From positions 24,242,001 through 24,306,000 of the forward strand of contig JBITNC010000002.1 in the NCBI GenBank assembly GCA_050084985.1: a stretch of DNA of 64,000 bases, written 5' to 3'. The stretch comes from Nageia nagi (lineage: Eukaryota > Pinophyta). Of the stretch, positions 51,177-62,104 are shown piece by piece (positions within the stretch are counted from its first letter, which is position 1; every line of letters begins with the position of its first letter). The notes under the pieces were generated by a model. The model did not search any database, was not told the origin of the DNA, and worked only from the letters and a program-made list of their open reading frames with translations. Both the position numbers and the translations under genes were made by a program.

Positions 51177-51264
51177 CTTACAAGCTCTTAAAAACTCCTA
51201 AGCACTCTCCACTTTGAAAATACAAGCAAGTGATAATGAAAGGGGGATCAACCCTCCTTTATAA
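51177..51264 (-). promoter_or_regulatory. Core promoter and 5' exon of the antisense PMD gene
   Basis: Minus strand TATAAAGG at 51264-51257. Transcription would start about 30 bp downstream (near 51230), in a short exon without ATG that ends at the donor GTGAGT (51176-51171). Prediction from sequence only. Confidence 0.5.
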
Positions 51265-51570
51265 GATTTCAAGGGCACATATCCCTAGATAGTCTCAATT
51301 TGTATACATATCAATTACAAATAGGTAAATAGAATAGTCAATCAAAATTAGCAAGAAATATGCCATTATTTAGGTTTTTCAATTTTCAAAAATTTCTTAA
51401 GAAAAGGATTGCTTGTAGCCTATTTTTGTCATGCTTTGAAGATCATTGATCATATTCTTATGTCAAAATAGACCACCTGCATTCCTTGTTTTTTCATATT
51501 GAACATCCTGATTTGTTAGACATGATAGAGAATTATCTATATGGCTATATATTATATCATATTTTGTTAT
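51265..51570. other. Non-coding spacer
   Basis: Lies between the antisense promoter and the 40-bp array; no gene or repeat seen. Confidence 0.6.
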
Positions 51571-52075
51571 ATGCCTCTTGGCGTAGAGTTTTAGCTCTTA
51601 TCATCATATTATGCCTCTTAGCATAGAGTTTCAGCTCTCATCATCATATTATGCCTCTTGGCATAGAGTTTTAGCTCTCATCATCATATTATGCCTTTTA
51701 GCATAGAGTTTTAGCTCTCATCATCATATTATGCCTCTTGGCATAGAGTTTTAGCTCTCATCATCATATTATGCCTCTTAGCATAGAGTTTCAGCTCTCA
51801 TCATTATATCATGCCTCTTAGCATAGAGTTTTAGCTGTCATCATCATATCATGCCTCTTAGCTTAGAGTTTTAGCTCTCATCATCATATCATACCTCTTA
51901 GCATAGAGTTTCATCTCTCATCATCATATCATACCTCTTGGCATAGTTTCAGCTCTCATCATCATATCATGCTTCTTGGCATAGAGTTTTAGCTCTAATC
52001 ATCATATCATACCTCTTGGTGTAGAGTTTTAGTTCTCATCATCATATCATGCCTCTTGGTGCAAAGTTGAGCTCC
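51571..52075. repeat. 40-bp tandem array, about 12.5 copies
   Basis: Unit: atgcctcttggcatagagtt followed by ttagctctcatcatcatatt. Starts at 51571, 51611, 51651 and so on in steps of 40, with one 38-bp unit at 51931. Copies differ by a few transitions (g/a in ttggc/ttagc, t/c in gtttt/gtttc). Not a CRISPR: there are no unique spacers. Confidence 0.95.
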
Positions 52076-52110
52076 CATTCTACCATAGTATGCTATTTGC
52101 TTATGTGGTC

Positions 52111-52260
52111 ATGTGTGGTCATGTGTGGTCATGTGTTGTCATGTGTGGTCATGTGTTGTCATGTGTTGTCATGTGTGGTCATGTGTGGTCATGTGTGGTC
52201 ATGTGTTGTCATGTGTGGTCATGTGTGATCATGTGCTATCATGTGTGGTCATGTGTTGTC
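52111..52260. repeat. 10-bp tandem array, 15 copies
   Basis: Fifteen exact-length units of atgtgtggtc with a g/t alternation at one position and two or three other changes. Because 10 is not a multiple of 3, the open frame across it (52090-52350, VVMCGHVWSC repeats) is a by-product and not a gene. Confidence 0.95.
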
Positions 52261-52483
52261 AATATCATGACAAGGGGTAGATTGAAAAATATCACTGCAA
52301 GGAGTATTATCAACCCATATCTTGCTTTTACAGGTTTTACTATATTATAATCTTTGTTAGAATTTAGATTGATTACTATTGGTATTATGCTTATCAATGC
52401 TTGTTAATACTTCATTGCTATAACACATTGATTGATACTTTGAATAAAAAATCTCAATGCACCTAATGATATCAATTTCTTAT

Positions 52484-52498
52484 CCAAAGTGGGGCATT
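52484..52498 (+). other. Polypurine tract of the gag/PMD element
   Basis: CCAAAGTGGGGCATT directly before the 3' LTR. Confidence 0.8.
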
Positions 52499-53206
52499 TG
52501 TTATCGCATAAAATTTATTTATGCATTTAAATTAATACATTTTCTTGCACTAATACACACATAGAATATTTAATTTAATGATATCAATGTTTATCTTGAA
52601 TATAATCATAATATTAATAATTATCTTGAATATTGTTATATATTATAGACTAACCCTATTTATGTAGGTACACATCGACCTAAGGAGTAGGTCATATTAT
52701 TATCTATATAAATAGGGATCTAATAGTAATTCCACATCAAGGAGATACATGATCCCATATCTAGTCTTGGTGGTGGCAATCCTTTAAGTGTCTTTTGATG
52801 CTACCATTCAAGGTTGTGTTTGTGTACTTCTTTATGTGAGTTATTTTGATATTGACAATTTATCTAGATATCATATCATTGATCAAAACATCTATATGCA
52901 AATTATTAACTTGATTTGAAAGCAAAGAGCACTCTAAAAAAGGCCATCAGTTCTCCTTCTAGCTTATCGAGTAGGATTTCTCTATCATCCACATATCAAA
53001 TGTATCTTCATTCTTCGATGTCAGGTATGCTTCATAAGGTAACTATACAAATTACAATTCTTGATTAGTATTACTATCCTAATTCTAAGTGGTTATCTTC
53101 TTTATCTATTTGTCTGTATGGTGTAAATTGCTATCCATAGCTCAAAATAGGTATTTTGGGTTTTGTAATTGTTTATTTGTTTGCATGTTCAAAATATTTG
53201 TAAACA
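52499..53206 (+). repeat. 3' LTR of the gag/PMD element
   Basis: 708 bp, TGTTATCGCATAAAA...TTTGTAAACA, homologous to 45363-46149 with the roughly 80-bp difference noted there. Confidence 0.92.
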
Positions 53207-53524
53207 ATAACATGTATATCAACTAATCTAAATTAGACATCCTTCAATATGTGTATCAAAATAATAAGATATGCAATCAATCTAGTCTAAATGCACATAT
53301 ACAAGTAGTTTCATCTATTCCATGTACTCATAAATCACATCAATTGTACATCTCAATCCATCCATCCCAAAAATATACATCTAGAAATCTATCCATCTAT
53401 CTATTTATCTAACTAGTCTTGACTAGATGAAGGGTCATAGTTAACCCTCCTCTTCATTCCATGTGATGGAGGTGGAACTATGTCACATTGTCCAAAAAAA
53501 ATAAACTTAAATTTAGAAACTTAA

Positions 53525-53843
53525 TCATTATAAATTACCATATCTATATACACAACATTAAAATGCATTATAAATGACCATATCATGTTGAGAGGATGGA
53601 GGTCAATGATTGAGGCTTGCTCATCTGAGCCATGCACATTATGAGTTAAAGTGTTATCAAAGAAGGTCTACAAGATCAAAATAAACTTAATCATTATATT
53701 TATTACCATGTATATCTATAAGTGCTACAAAAATGCATTATAAATTAACATAAATTCATATTAAGAGGGTGGAGGCTCAACCACTGTAGGCTACTGATTT
53801 GAGCCACATGTCTCATGAGTAAAAGTGGTATCAACAAACATAT

Positions 53844-53860
<17 letters not shown>
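53525..53860. repeat. Diverged tandem duplication of about 170 bp
   Basis: 53525-53690 and 53695-53860 share the order: aaaatgcattataaat, then ttgagaggatggaggtcaat / ttaagagggtggaggctcaa, then gagccacatgt..catgagt, then agtg.tatcaa. One copy may be an old exon of the relic described at 53420-55080. Confidence 0.7.

Positions 53861-53906
<46 letters not shown>
53848..53906. repeat. (AT)n microsatellite
   Basis: About 29 uninterrupted AT units. Confidence 0.95.
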
Positions 53907-53910
<4 letters not shown>

Positions 53911-55080
53911 ATTATTTAAATTTAAAATCAAATTTACACATATGAGCTACATAATGAAAATTCAAAGTAGAAATTATTGAATACACACCATGGATGGATC
54001 ATGTAGAATGTCAGATTGTAAACTAGCATTGAGAGATATCATATGGCCTCCCTATATGTTGAACGTAGGTGCCACATGACATTGATAACCTAAATATGTA
54101 GATGTTCTATATGCCTTATGATCATCCCAACTAGAAAATATCATATGATCTTGAATGATCGGATGGAGTGGGTCATCCAAGACATATCAAATGGAAAGAT
54201 CTATATTTTTGAATTGTAGATATGTACAAGCTATTGGCACCTTGAACTCTAGTATTTCCTCCATCACCTCTAATGTCACTAAATCCAACTACCACATTGG
54301 CATCTTATTCAATGAGGTTCCTCGATAATTGACTCAATGATCCTAATGTTGAAAGCAGGGCTAAATGATGAATATGTGCAAGCACATAAGCTTTAAGAGG
54401 ACTAATGATAGGTTAAGCATGCATGGGTCATTTTGTATCAACTCATTTCCTTAACCTTTGTTTTTAATTACCAAGACCAACACCATGAAATGGTTTAATA
54501 TCAAAATAATTGGGCTTCTACCCAAGAACAAACTCCATCCATAAAAACTTAATAAAATAAAAGGTACATCGCTATTTCCACTATGTGATGGATGATCAAA
54601 TACCATCCACCATCAATCCCAAAAATGCTTGGTGATGAAATTATTTTTTTGTTAGGTGGCATTAGGTCTCCATTTTTAGGATTCCTAAAATATTGGTCTA
54701 AATATGCTTTTGTAATATGATAAGTCTCATCTCCTTTTGGCCCTTTGGGATAGTCCATCACTATAATACCTCCTCCTCTCTTGTCTATGTGACTAGAAAT
54801 CACTGATAATATGATCAATGGATTTAACAATATAAACTATGGTTTGCATTAAAGTTGCAAACCATGAAAGGTGGGGGGAATAACCTTATATTGTAAGATC
54901 TCAAGAACTCTATCTTGTATAGAAGTGATATTCTCAGCAATGTTTTCTCTTAAGTGAGCCTCTTAGGGTACAAGGGTGGGGGGATTTTAGGTTTATCAGG
55001 TGGAAGTGGGGGATTTTGAGGCTCATGGGGTAAAGGTGGGTTATTTTGAGATGGATTCATGGATGTACAAAAGGTCACCT

Positions 55081-58000
55081 GCATGATTTAACAATTATAA
55101 GAATAAATAAATGCATAAATTTAAATCTAAGTCCTAAAAATTTAGTGAATCTAGATAAAATTAAATTAAAGACAAAAATGAAACTTAAATTAACACTCGA
55201 TCGAGCTAAGGTTCACATATAAAAGAAAATTTTATAATATTTGATAAAATAAAATATTCTTGAAAGTCCATGTAATAGTAAAACAAAGCTTAACACATGA
55301 AACAATAGTAATATTTTAGATCATTTAACAAATCTTTAGATACCAATACCTCCTAGAAATAATTTGTGTCCTAATTAGGAAACTTACATTTTGCATAAAT
55401 AAATATTTAAACCAAGAAAAACAATCATAGGATGATCATGTTGAGAAAAGATAACATGCTATAAGTCTTACCTTAATTTGAGGTTCCATATTTAATCATA
55501 TTATTGAACCAACATGAGTTGAATAAAAACTAATGTTAAGTATTGTTGCAAGTCTATTTTGAAGGATCAAGCTTCAAGGTTGCTTCAAGTTATCTAGTGG
55601 CATGCACCAATTCAAGCTTAAGAGATAAATTACACCTACTTCAAGACTTGAAAACCTATTTGCCTAGAATTTTGAGGAATTTGGTAGTTCATTATATGGT
55701 AATATACCACTAATCAATCCATCCATTAGAGCTATTTGCAAAAGGAACCAAGCAAATTCATTAGATATAAAGTGAAACAATAGGATGATGTAGGAAAATG
55801 AAACCTAGGCCTCATGTTCTCCCATTGAAAATCACATAGGACGAAGCTCAATATTATTATAGGCATATTCTTGACCATGTTGAAACCACCATAAATAAGA
55901 TAGATGGTAGGAGGAATCTAGATAAAGCTACCCACCTCCAAAATGAAAAATAAATTGGATAAGCATCTTAGGGTCAAAAATATTTAAAAAAAATATGAAG
56001 TTAACTCTCAAAATAACTAGTTGCTTCCAAATAACTAACTTTTAAAATTAATTTGATATTCCATTTTTTAGGATAAGAGTCCCCAATTATGAATTTTTCT
56101 AATCAAAATTGAGTAAATTTAATTTAAAAATTTCCCAAATAGCCTTATAAAATTCATAAGAGAATCCATCAATCCTATAAAGTCCTATCACACGCTATAT
56201 GAAGATCATCATACTAGTCACAATTGAGGGTTAAGGGAGTATCATAGGTAACATACTGAGTAGAAAAGAGTTGGTTGTGGATAGCCATAAGGTACTCTTA
56301 AAGGACTTGGTCCCTTTATGAATGCTCATAAGAGGAAAAAACCTATATGTAGTGGTTATAAAATACATGTACAATAGCCAATAATTTAGAAAGCTTACTC
56401 TATTTCTTCATAAATGTATTTGATTCCCATGTTATGGTGTTAAGGTTTGAGATAGAGAAATATATATTTGGAAAACCCATATCTAATTTTAAACTTATGT
56501 AGTATGTATATTATAATGAAATAGTTTCATGGAATTAATCTATGGTACTTTGGATAGAGGTCAATCTTGGTAGGTGATGAGGAAAGAAAATGACTTAATT
56601 TTTATTGATTAAATGTATATATATGTCATGCTTGGAACATTGTTTGTTTTTTTAATTATATTTTAATTTTGTTAAACTAATTAAATATGGAATTAAATAC
56701 ATGTAAATGTAGTTTATATTTTTCTTGTGTTATTAATGAGAATTATTATTTTTTAAGTGCATAAATGTCATAATTTTACACAAAGTAACATCCAACAAAT
56801 CATAAGAAGAAGAACTCTAGAATTTTAAATGAATACCATTAGCTCTAAAAAAATATTATGGGCTCTAGAGTAATCAATACTAGAATAATCCACCATTTTA
56901 TGAATCATGAAGCTTAAATATAGTTGACACCAAAAATGTTCAACATCAGGAACAAAGTGTAGCTCCAAAAATATGTGCATAGATAACAACTCCAAAAAAG
57001 TAATGTTTCACGATGTGTTCCAGAATTCCCTTACCACCTACATAGTGGTTCCTTCATGATGTACTCCAAAATTATAGGATAAGTTGTAACTAGATCCAAA
57101 ATTATAAATTTGCTAAAATCAAGGCATTATGAAGAAGTGGAAAAAGAATAAAATCAATCAAGAAGATGAATTTCACTTCCATAAATTTAGATTGTGTCTA
57201 AAAAACTTTCCACTTGGTCATTTGAATTATTCTTCTTTTCCATGTGTCTCTAGAATATGAGTTAAATTATAAAATAGAAGTTAGAAGAGTTTTATTTCCA
57301 ATAAACTTGTGACAAACATGATGAAAGTAGAAAGTAATTAGGATTTTGAGTTAATGAGGTTGTTAACTTTATAGAATAAATAGAGTCTTTCCAATAAAAA
57401 AAAAAAGAGTTAGTTGATAATTAGTTACTAAATGTGTTGATTAGTAGAAGCATATTTTGGAGAAAAAGCATGTATGATTTGTTTCAAGTAATGAAGTGCT
57501 AGTTTAACTCTTAAAGTTATGAAGTTTCACTCTCGAGCTTCTATTAGGAAGAGGTGGGCCCACTCCTACTAGCAATAGTCTCTTATTTCAATTTAAGTTT
57601 TAGTTTGTTATAAAATGAGAATGTTAATTTTAGAGTACACTGCAAAATATTGTATGGTTTTTACAATGTATTTTTCTTTGTGTTTTAAGAAAATTTGAAT
57701 TTTCATTATGAATGATCACTAAAATAGAGTATCAATTGCATACAGCCTACAAATACTAAACTTGGATTAATAATCATTAAATGATGTGTTCACACCCCAT
57801 CAGTAGGTGAATACAATCCATAATAAGAGGGACTATTGGTTAATATATAATCCAGTATAATAAAATTTGTAGCTATCTTAAACAAGCCAAGGCTTAATGA
57901 ATTTCGATGAGTTCCATATTCTTTTTGTTACAATGTAGCCCTATATGCACATAGGAAATCGATTCTAAATAATTTAAAATCAAGGCCCTTTTTGATGTTA

Positions 58001-58799
58001 TTACCATAAGGTGTGCTTAAGCTAATACAATATCATAATATGATTTTTTATGCTTCTTAAAATTCAATAAAATAGAATATCCATTTATAAAGAATATATC
58101 AATTAAGTATTTGAATGATTGTTTCTCATATAATTAAGTTGCATAACAAAATTTCCAAGCTTATTTTAGTTTTCTCAATTTAAGAATTCATGGTTTAAGT
58201 TGTAATCAAAACTACCTTTGTAGGTTGAATGAGATTGTGCCTTTCAACTAGGGTTTTTTATCCCATAATGCTTTATGTGTTATCCATTTACTAGTTTAAC
58301 TATTTCAATAATGTCAAACTAGGGTTTTAGGTGTTCTCCATCTACCAAGCTCATCTTCTATGGAATCTAAATTGCATTTTAACTAAAAGATAAAAATAAT
58401 TACATGAAAAATAAAATACATAAAATAAAAATCAATTTACCTTAATTCAAATAAAAACATTCATTTTCAAGCCAAAAAAATCTAGAGGAGGGTTACCAAA
58501 GAAAACATCAAAGATAGAATGTTGTATATGGTTATGGCAAAAGAGTGGCAAGGTGGTCTAGAGGTTTGAGGTCTAGGATCCTGAGGGTTTAGCTACATCA
58601 CCTTCACTAATCATATAGATGGCTCAGAGAGGAAATGAAATCATAGGGTTTCTTTACAAGGTTATAGCTTTTAGGGTTGTTATTTTTAGGTCCAAGATCT
58701 TGGTTATAGGTATCTCAACCCCATGTTAAAAAAAACTAAATCCCATGTTGTATGTAAATACCAACTATTAAATTAAGGCCTAAAGAGAAATGATTTTGA
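55081..58799. other. Long stretch without recognisable gene
   Basis: AT-rich. No domain on either strand. A zone at about 57380-57660 has LTR-like composition (tagttgataattagttac...cctactagcaatagtctc) but no termini or partner copy. A tRNA-like phrase at about 58546 was considered and rejected. Confidence 0.5.
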
Positions 58800-59070
58800 T
58801 TACCCAAAATGGATTTTAACACTCTTTATTTTCCAATCGATATGTATCAGATCAATTTCTAATTTTAAACTAGATATAGTAGGCTCGATTATTGAGTAAC
58901 ACTTCCATCATCATCCAAGAACTAATTGGTACACCAATTGGATAACTAGATGACCAGTTGATTGAACACTAATTGGTACATTGATTGAGAAAAAATAAGT
59001 GAAATGTATAAATCCTATCTAAATCAAGCTCGATATTCAATATTAAGAACTTGATCCAAAAGGGAAGAAA
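58800..59070. other. Possible end of gypsy leader or LTR
   Basis: Contains repeated short phrases (aactaattggtacaccaattgg, aactaattggtacattgattg) just before gag. Similar 'gattgatcgatc' phrases occur in the copia LTRs, but no alignment is clear. Confidence 0.35.
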
Positions 59071-60271
59071 GCTATTAGAAGGAATAAGTCTCTAACTAAT
59101 ATCCCATTTTAGGAAAAACTTCTTGCTCAAACTTTGTGTTTGGCATTCAATGTGGTAGAAACAATGGTTTCTCAAAGAGTTACCCAAATTTACCTAGAAT
59201 AGAGCGTTATGGGTCCATTGAATTTAACTAATCTGAAAGTTATTCCATTCAACGCTTTGAAGTCTCTCCCAAAATATGATTATACTAGGAAGATGAATTA
59301 TGAGTATTTTCTTGATGTGATTGCCATTAGTAAAACACATAATAACATAAAAGGAATGTTATGATGAGATTTTTAGCACATTCCTTGAAGGGAAAAATAT
59401 TATACTGGTATAAATGTTTATCAGATATCTCTATCACTACTTGGTAGCAACTAGTTGAACCTTTCATAAAGAAATTTTATGAAATAAGAGATTGTTACTC
59501 TTTTTTCATTCATTTTAGTATGATATGGAGGAATGCACAAGATTCTATCATTGATTTCAATATCCATTTTGGTAAGGCTTGGAGAAGAGTCTTGATCCAA
59601 GTGAATCCCTTGATGTTAGTTGCATACATGTATTTCTTAATAGATTTTGCACTTGGTTTAGCCCTAAAAATTGAGATTTCCAAAAATACAACCTTCCCAA
59701 AACTATACCAAGTGACAGTAGAAGTTGAAGTATCACTTATGATTGTGGAAAAACTATCCAAGTAAAATCACATCCCCTTTCACCCATATGTTATGTTCCC
59801 CAAGGATAACCAAACATTATCGATATCATCTTCTCCTTCTCTGGTTGAGATACCTAAAGTACCTCACCCATTTGTAGGAAAATCTAAAGTGGAAAAACTA
59901 CCAAATCATTTGCTAGCTCCAACCACATGATTAGCTCTTTTGACACCCATTGTACCTCTTTCTTTTCTAGCACCCCCCTCAAATACAAAAGCTAAAGGGA
60001 AAAGTTCCATGTAGATAGAGATCAATAAGCTCAAAGTTATGCTCCAAAGTATGGCTACTCATTTCATTACCTTGAAGAGAAATTGAAGGTTTGATGGAGT
60101 CCATAAGAAATATGATTCCCCTATGCAACAAAGGAACAAATAACTCCACTTATGAATAAGTAAGAGAATTGAGTCCATCTATCACAAGAAGTCCCAAATA
60201 CTCAAAGTTCAAACTAGTGCATAGCTTATAATGATCCTCATTTACAAGAATCACACCCAACATATCATTAC
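59070..60271 (+). pseudogene. Ty3/gypsy gag relic, first half (interrupted at 60271)
   Basis: Plus strand: about 59370-59770 corresponds to the Retrotrans_gag core. The clearest part is 59520-59765, with DSIIDFNIHFGKAWRRVLIQ (family '...EFNIRFGKAWRR...'), then MYFLIDFALGLALKI and FPKLYQVTVEVEVSLM. Downstream is a Pro/Ser-rich tail (about 59800-60120). Frameshifts precede 59520. The frame is cut by the LTR element inserted after ATTAC at 60267-60271. The protease zone resumes at 63230. Confidence 0.8.
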
Positions 60272-60774
60272 TATAGGAATGTATAATGCATTATTGTAAA
60301 GGTTTGTATCAATCCTTTTTGTAAATTCACTAATACTTAAGGGTATATAATAATACCTTAAGTATTTAAATGAATATGATAATGTAACTTGTCCTACACT
60401 CCATCTCATGAGCATGCCCCTTGGGTAAAAAGGAGTTGCATGTCATGCCTTTATACATTTGGTAAAAGGGTGATCCAAAGATAGATTTTGGCCTATAAAT
60501 AGAAGGCTCCCTCTTTGTGATTACACACCAATTTGTGAAGTAAATTTATGCTATAGGATAGTGTTTAGGAGATGAGAGTAGGATAATTGTAAGAGATTCA
60601 TGTTTGTAAATGAAGTGAGATCTAGTTAATGGATGTACTCCTAGTTGGAGGAACCACTTTACATCTTGAGTTATCTTTATTAAATTGTATTATTTGAGTT
60701 ATTTATATGTGAGATTGAGCTTTTATGAGATATTGGTAGTATATGGTTGTTTATGTTATATTTCAAACACTTCA
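60272..60774 (+). repeat. 5' LTR of the cargo-carrying element
   Basis: 503 bp, from TATAGGAATG (canonical TG degraded) to ...CAAACACTTCA. TATA box ggcctataaatagaagg at about 60491-60507. Its last 100 bp (ttgagttatcttt...gttatatttcaaa) recur at 63131-63229. Confidence 0.82.
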
Positions 60775-60776
60775 TT

Positions 60777-60790
60777 TGGTATCAGAGCTC
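60777..60790 (+). other. Primer binding site (tRNA-iMet)
   Basis: TGGTATCAGAGCTC two bases after the LTR end; intact. Confidence 0.92.
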
Positions 60791-61552
60791 CTTGGAGGCT
60801 CCTCTACACATCCTTGATGTTGAAGCTCTTCTTCTACAACTTGGTGAACTTCATTCATTTTTACACCTCACTCCTTCATTGTTGAGGTAAAAGTAAGAAA
60901 AGTTATACTTACCTTCCTTCTTATTTATTTCATTTTAGATTATTTCATTAATGATACTAACGTACCTTATGACATATGTTAGTTTATTTTGTTACAAACT
61001 ATGGTTGAAATAGTGTTATGATGTATTTTTTTTCTTATACTAACTTCTTGTGTTAAATGCAATTTTCTTTAAATTACTTAACATATTGTTATTTTTCTAA
61101 TAAGGAGGTTAGTATATGAAAATTACAACCTTTTATATAAGCTATTCATTGTTGAATAATAATGGAAACTCAACCTACTTTTATATATAAATTTTTTTTA
61201 TCATATAAAAGTTAGAGTTTCTTTTTCAATAATGAATTATTTTCTATTTTTTAAATATATTATATTATTATGGTTAAATTTTAGTATTAAAAAGGTGGGG
61301 GGGGGGGGGGAGAGAGAAGAAGCCATTATGAGTTCTATTCAAAATCATTTTTCTTTTTGATTAAAACAATTTTAAAAAAAATAAAAAATTACAATGGAAA
61401 TGTTTTGATTGTTTTCTCAAAGTTTTGGGTAGCATTTTCCAAGCCATAGTAAAGGGAGGGGGATGTTGTTCACCTCAATGCTATGCCTAGGGTCTCTTTG
61501 CCTTTTCCTAGCTCTGCCTCCCTACACGCATAGTAAATCAGAGCCCTTTTTT
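60791..61552. other. Leader and non-coding region
   Basis: No gene. Contains a G-run at about 61299-61311 and a (GA)n tract after it. Confidence 0.6.
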
Positions 61553-61679
61553 TGTTGGAAACCTAATCCTTAGGGATTAAGGTAATTAGTGATCATTAAT
61601 AGTTTTAGGTGTGTGAGTATGAATGTATTTATATGAGACCAAGTTAATACAATATTTGGCTTTTGGAGTTTCTCCTTCA
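61553..61679 (+). repeat. Short LTR-like block of a second element
   Basis: 127 bp from TGTTGGAAAC to CTCCTTCA, followed by AG and a second perfect primer site. Size and layout fit a TRIM-type short LTR or a truncated U5. No partner copy in the window. Confidence 0.55.
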
Positions 61680-61681
61680 AG

Positions 61682-61694
61682 TGGTATCAGAGCC
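61682..61694 (+). other. Second primer binding site (tRNA-iMet)
   Basis: TGGTATCAGAGCC, an intact match, only 900 bp from the first one. Confidence 0.88.
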
Positions 61695-62104
61695 TCGTTG
61701 GAGAAGATCTGGAGAACTCCATTGCCCATCCTCCAAGATGAGGGTTTGAAGGTTTTTGTGGGTTCATAGTTTCAGCTATAGTTATGAAGATTTGAATCTG
61801 TTATGGGGATTTGAATCTGTTGAAGAGAGGCAGAGGACTGCCCTAGAGATGTGAATGATGGCCAGAGGAGCCATGAGAGAAGATCATGCAGAGAAAGGGA
61901 TGTTGGAGTGCATCTCCTTGCATGGATCATGAGAAGAGCCTGTGTGGAGAAAGGGGTGTGTCTTGGACTGCACCTCCCCACATGGAGCCTGAGGAAGAGA
62001 AGAGAATGCCTCATAGAGGAGGCATCGCACAGCTGAAAGCTAAGAATGCAGCCCTGGGTAGAGAACGACTTCAGGAGGCCATCGGCTAGGAGGGAGTCGA
62101 ACAG

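Larger units (their letters stand above)
48850..51264 (-). pseudogene. Plant mobile domain (PMD) gene relic, antisense within the LTR element, with TATA box and two introns
   Basis: PMD proteins (the aminotransferase-like plant mobile domain family, including MAIL1/MAIN) occur as host genes and in transposons. Minus strand: main exon about 50621-49236 encodes YLAFIDYIYHDQDMLIDLME, FHLPIGEIIVTLKDIYRITR, LLISCLLDAIVYPNKSSETF, LYHDLHAFIEVARGG and DYMDWWQGHAPHHLG, the PMD blocks in order, ending in an acidic tail. An 83-bp intron (49235-49153, GT...TATGTAG) leads to a last exon (49152-48850) with a coiled-coil-like region and a stop near 48850. Upstream, TATAAAGG (51264-51257) precedes an untranslated exon ending in a good donor, AAG/GTGAGT (51176). 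The acceptor TATATGCAG ends at 50622. The first Met is probably at 50597. It has several stops and at least one frameshift near 49960, so it is not functional as read. Confidence 0.85.
45363..53206 (+). mobile_element. LTR element with gag only (no visible pol) and an antisense plant-mobile-domain gene
   Basis: Two LTRs (45363-46149 and 52499-53206), both TGTTATC...TTTGTAAACA, define a 7844-bp element. A purine-rich tract (CCAAAGTGGGGCATT, 52484-52498) precedes the right LTR. The sense strand has a gypsy-type gag relic (46187-48300). No protease, RT, RNase H or integrase is readable anywhere inside. The antisense strand carries a PMD gene relic with introns (48850-51264), then two tandem arrays fill the space before the PPT. 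The structure resembles a gag-only non-autonomous element (TR-GAG type) with an antisense extra gene. Flanking pentamers are atagt and ataac, not a clean target duplication. Confidence 0.85.
53420..55080 (-). pseudogene. Unrecognised minus-strand gene relic with proline-rich start
   Basis: On the minus strand a plausible start near 55065 gives MNPSQNNPPLPHEPQNPPLP and more Pro-rich residues. A helical stretch follows (ENIAENITSIQDRVLEILQY, about 54960-54890). A readable block at 54830-54549 has DYPKGPKGDETYHITKAYLD and QYFRNPKNGDLMPPNKK. The likely C-terminus (53490-53425) has PPPSHGMKRRVNYDPSSSQD then a stop. Frames change between blocks, so introns, shifts or both are present. I do not recognise the family; being next to a PMD-bearing element is not evidence of function. 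Confidence 0.45.

Noticed and set aside
51571-52260. CRISPR-like regular repeats
   Set aside because: Units are head-to-tail with no unique spacers, and the setting is a plant retrotransposon; they are simple tandem arrays.
52090-52350. Open frame with Cys/Val/His repeats
   Set aside because: By-product of the 10-bp array; its periodicity is 10 residues per three units and no other coding sign exists.
58546-58605. tRNA-like phrase (ggtggtctagaggtttgagg and a gggttta-type T arm), possible tRNA or SINE head
   Set aside because: The arms do not pair into a cloverleaf and box B is a poor match; no poly-A or repeat structure follows.
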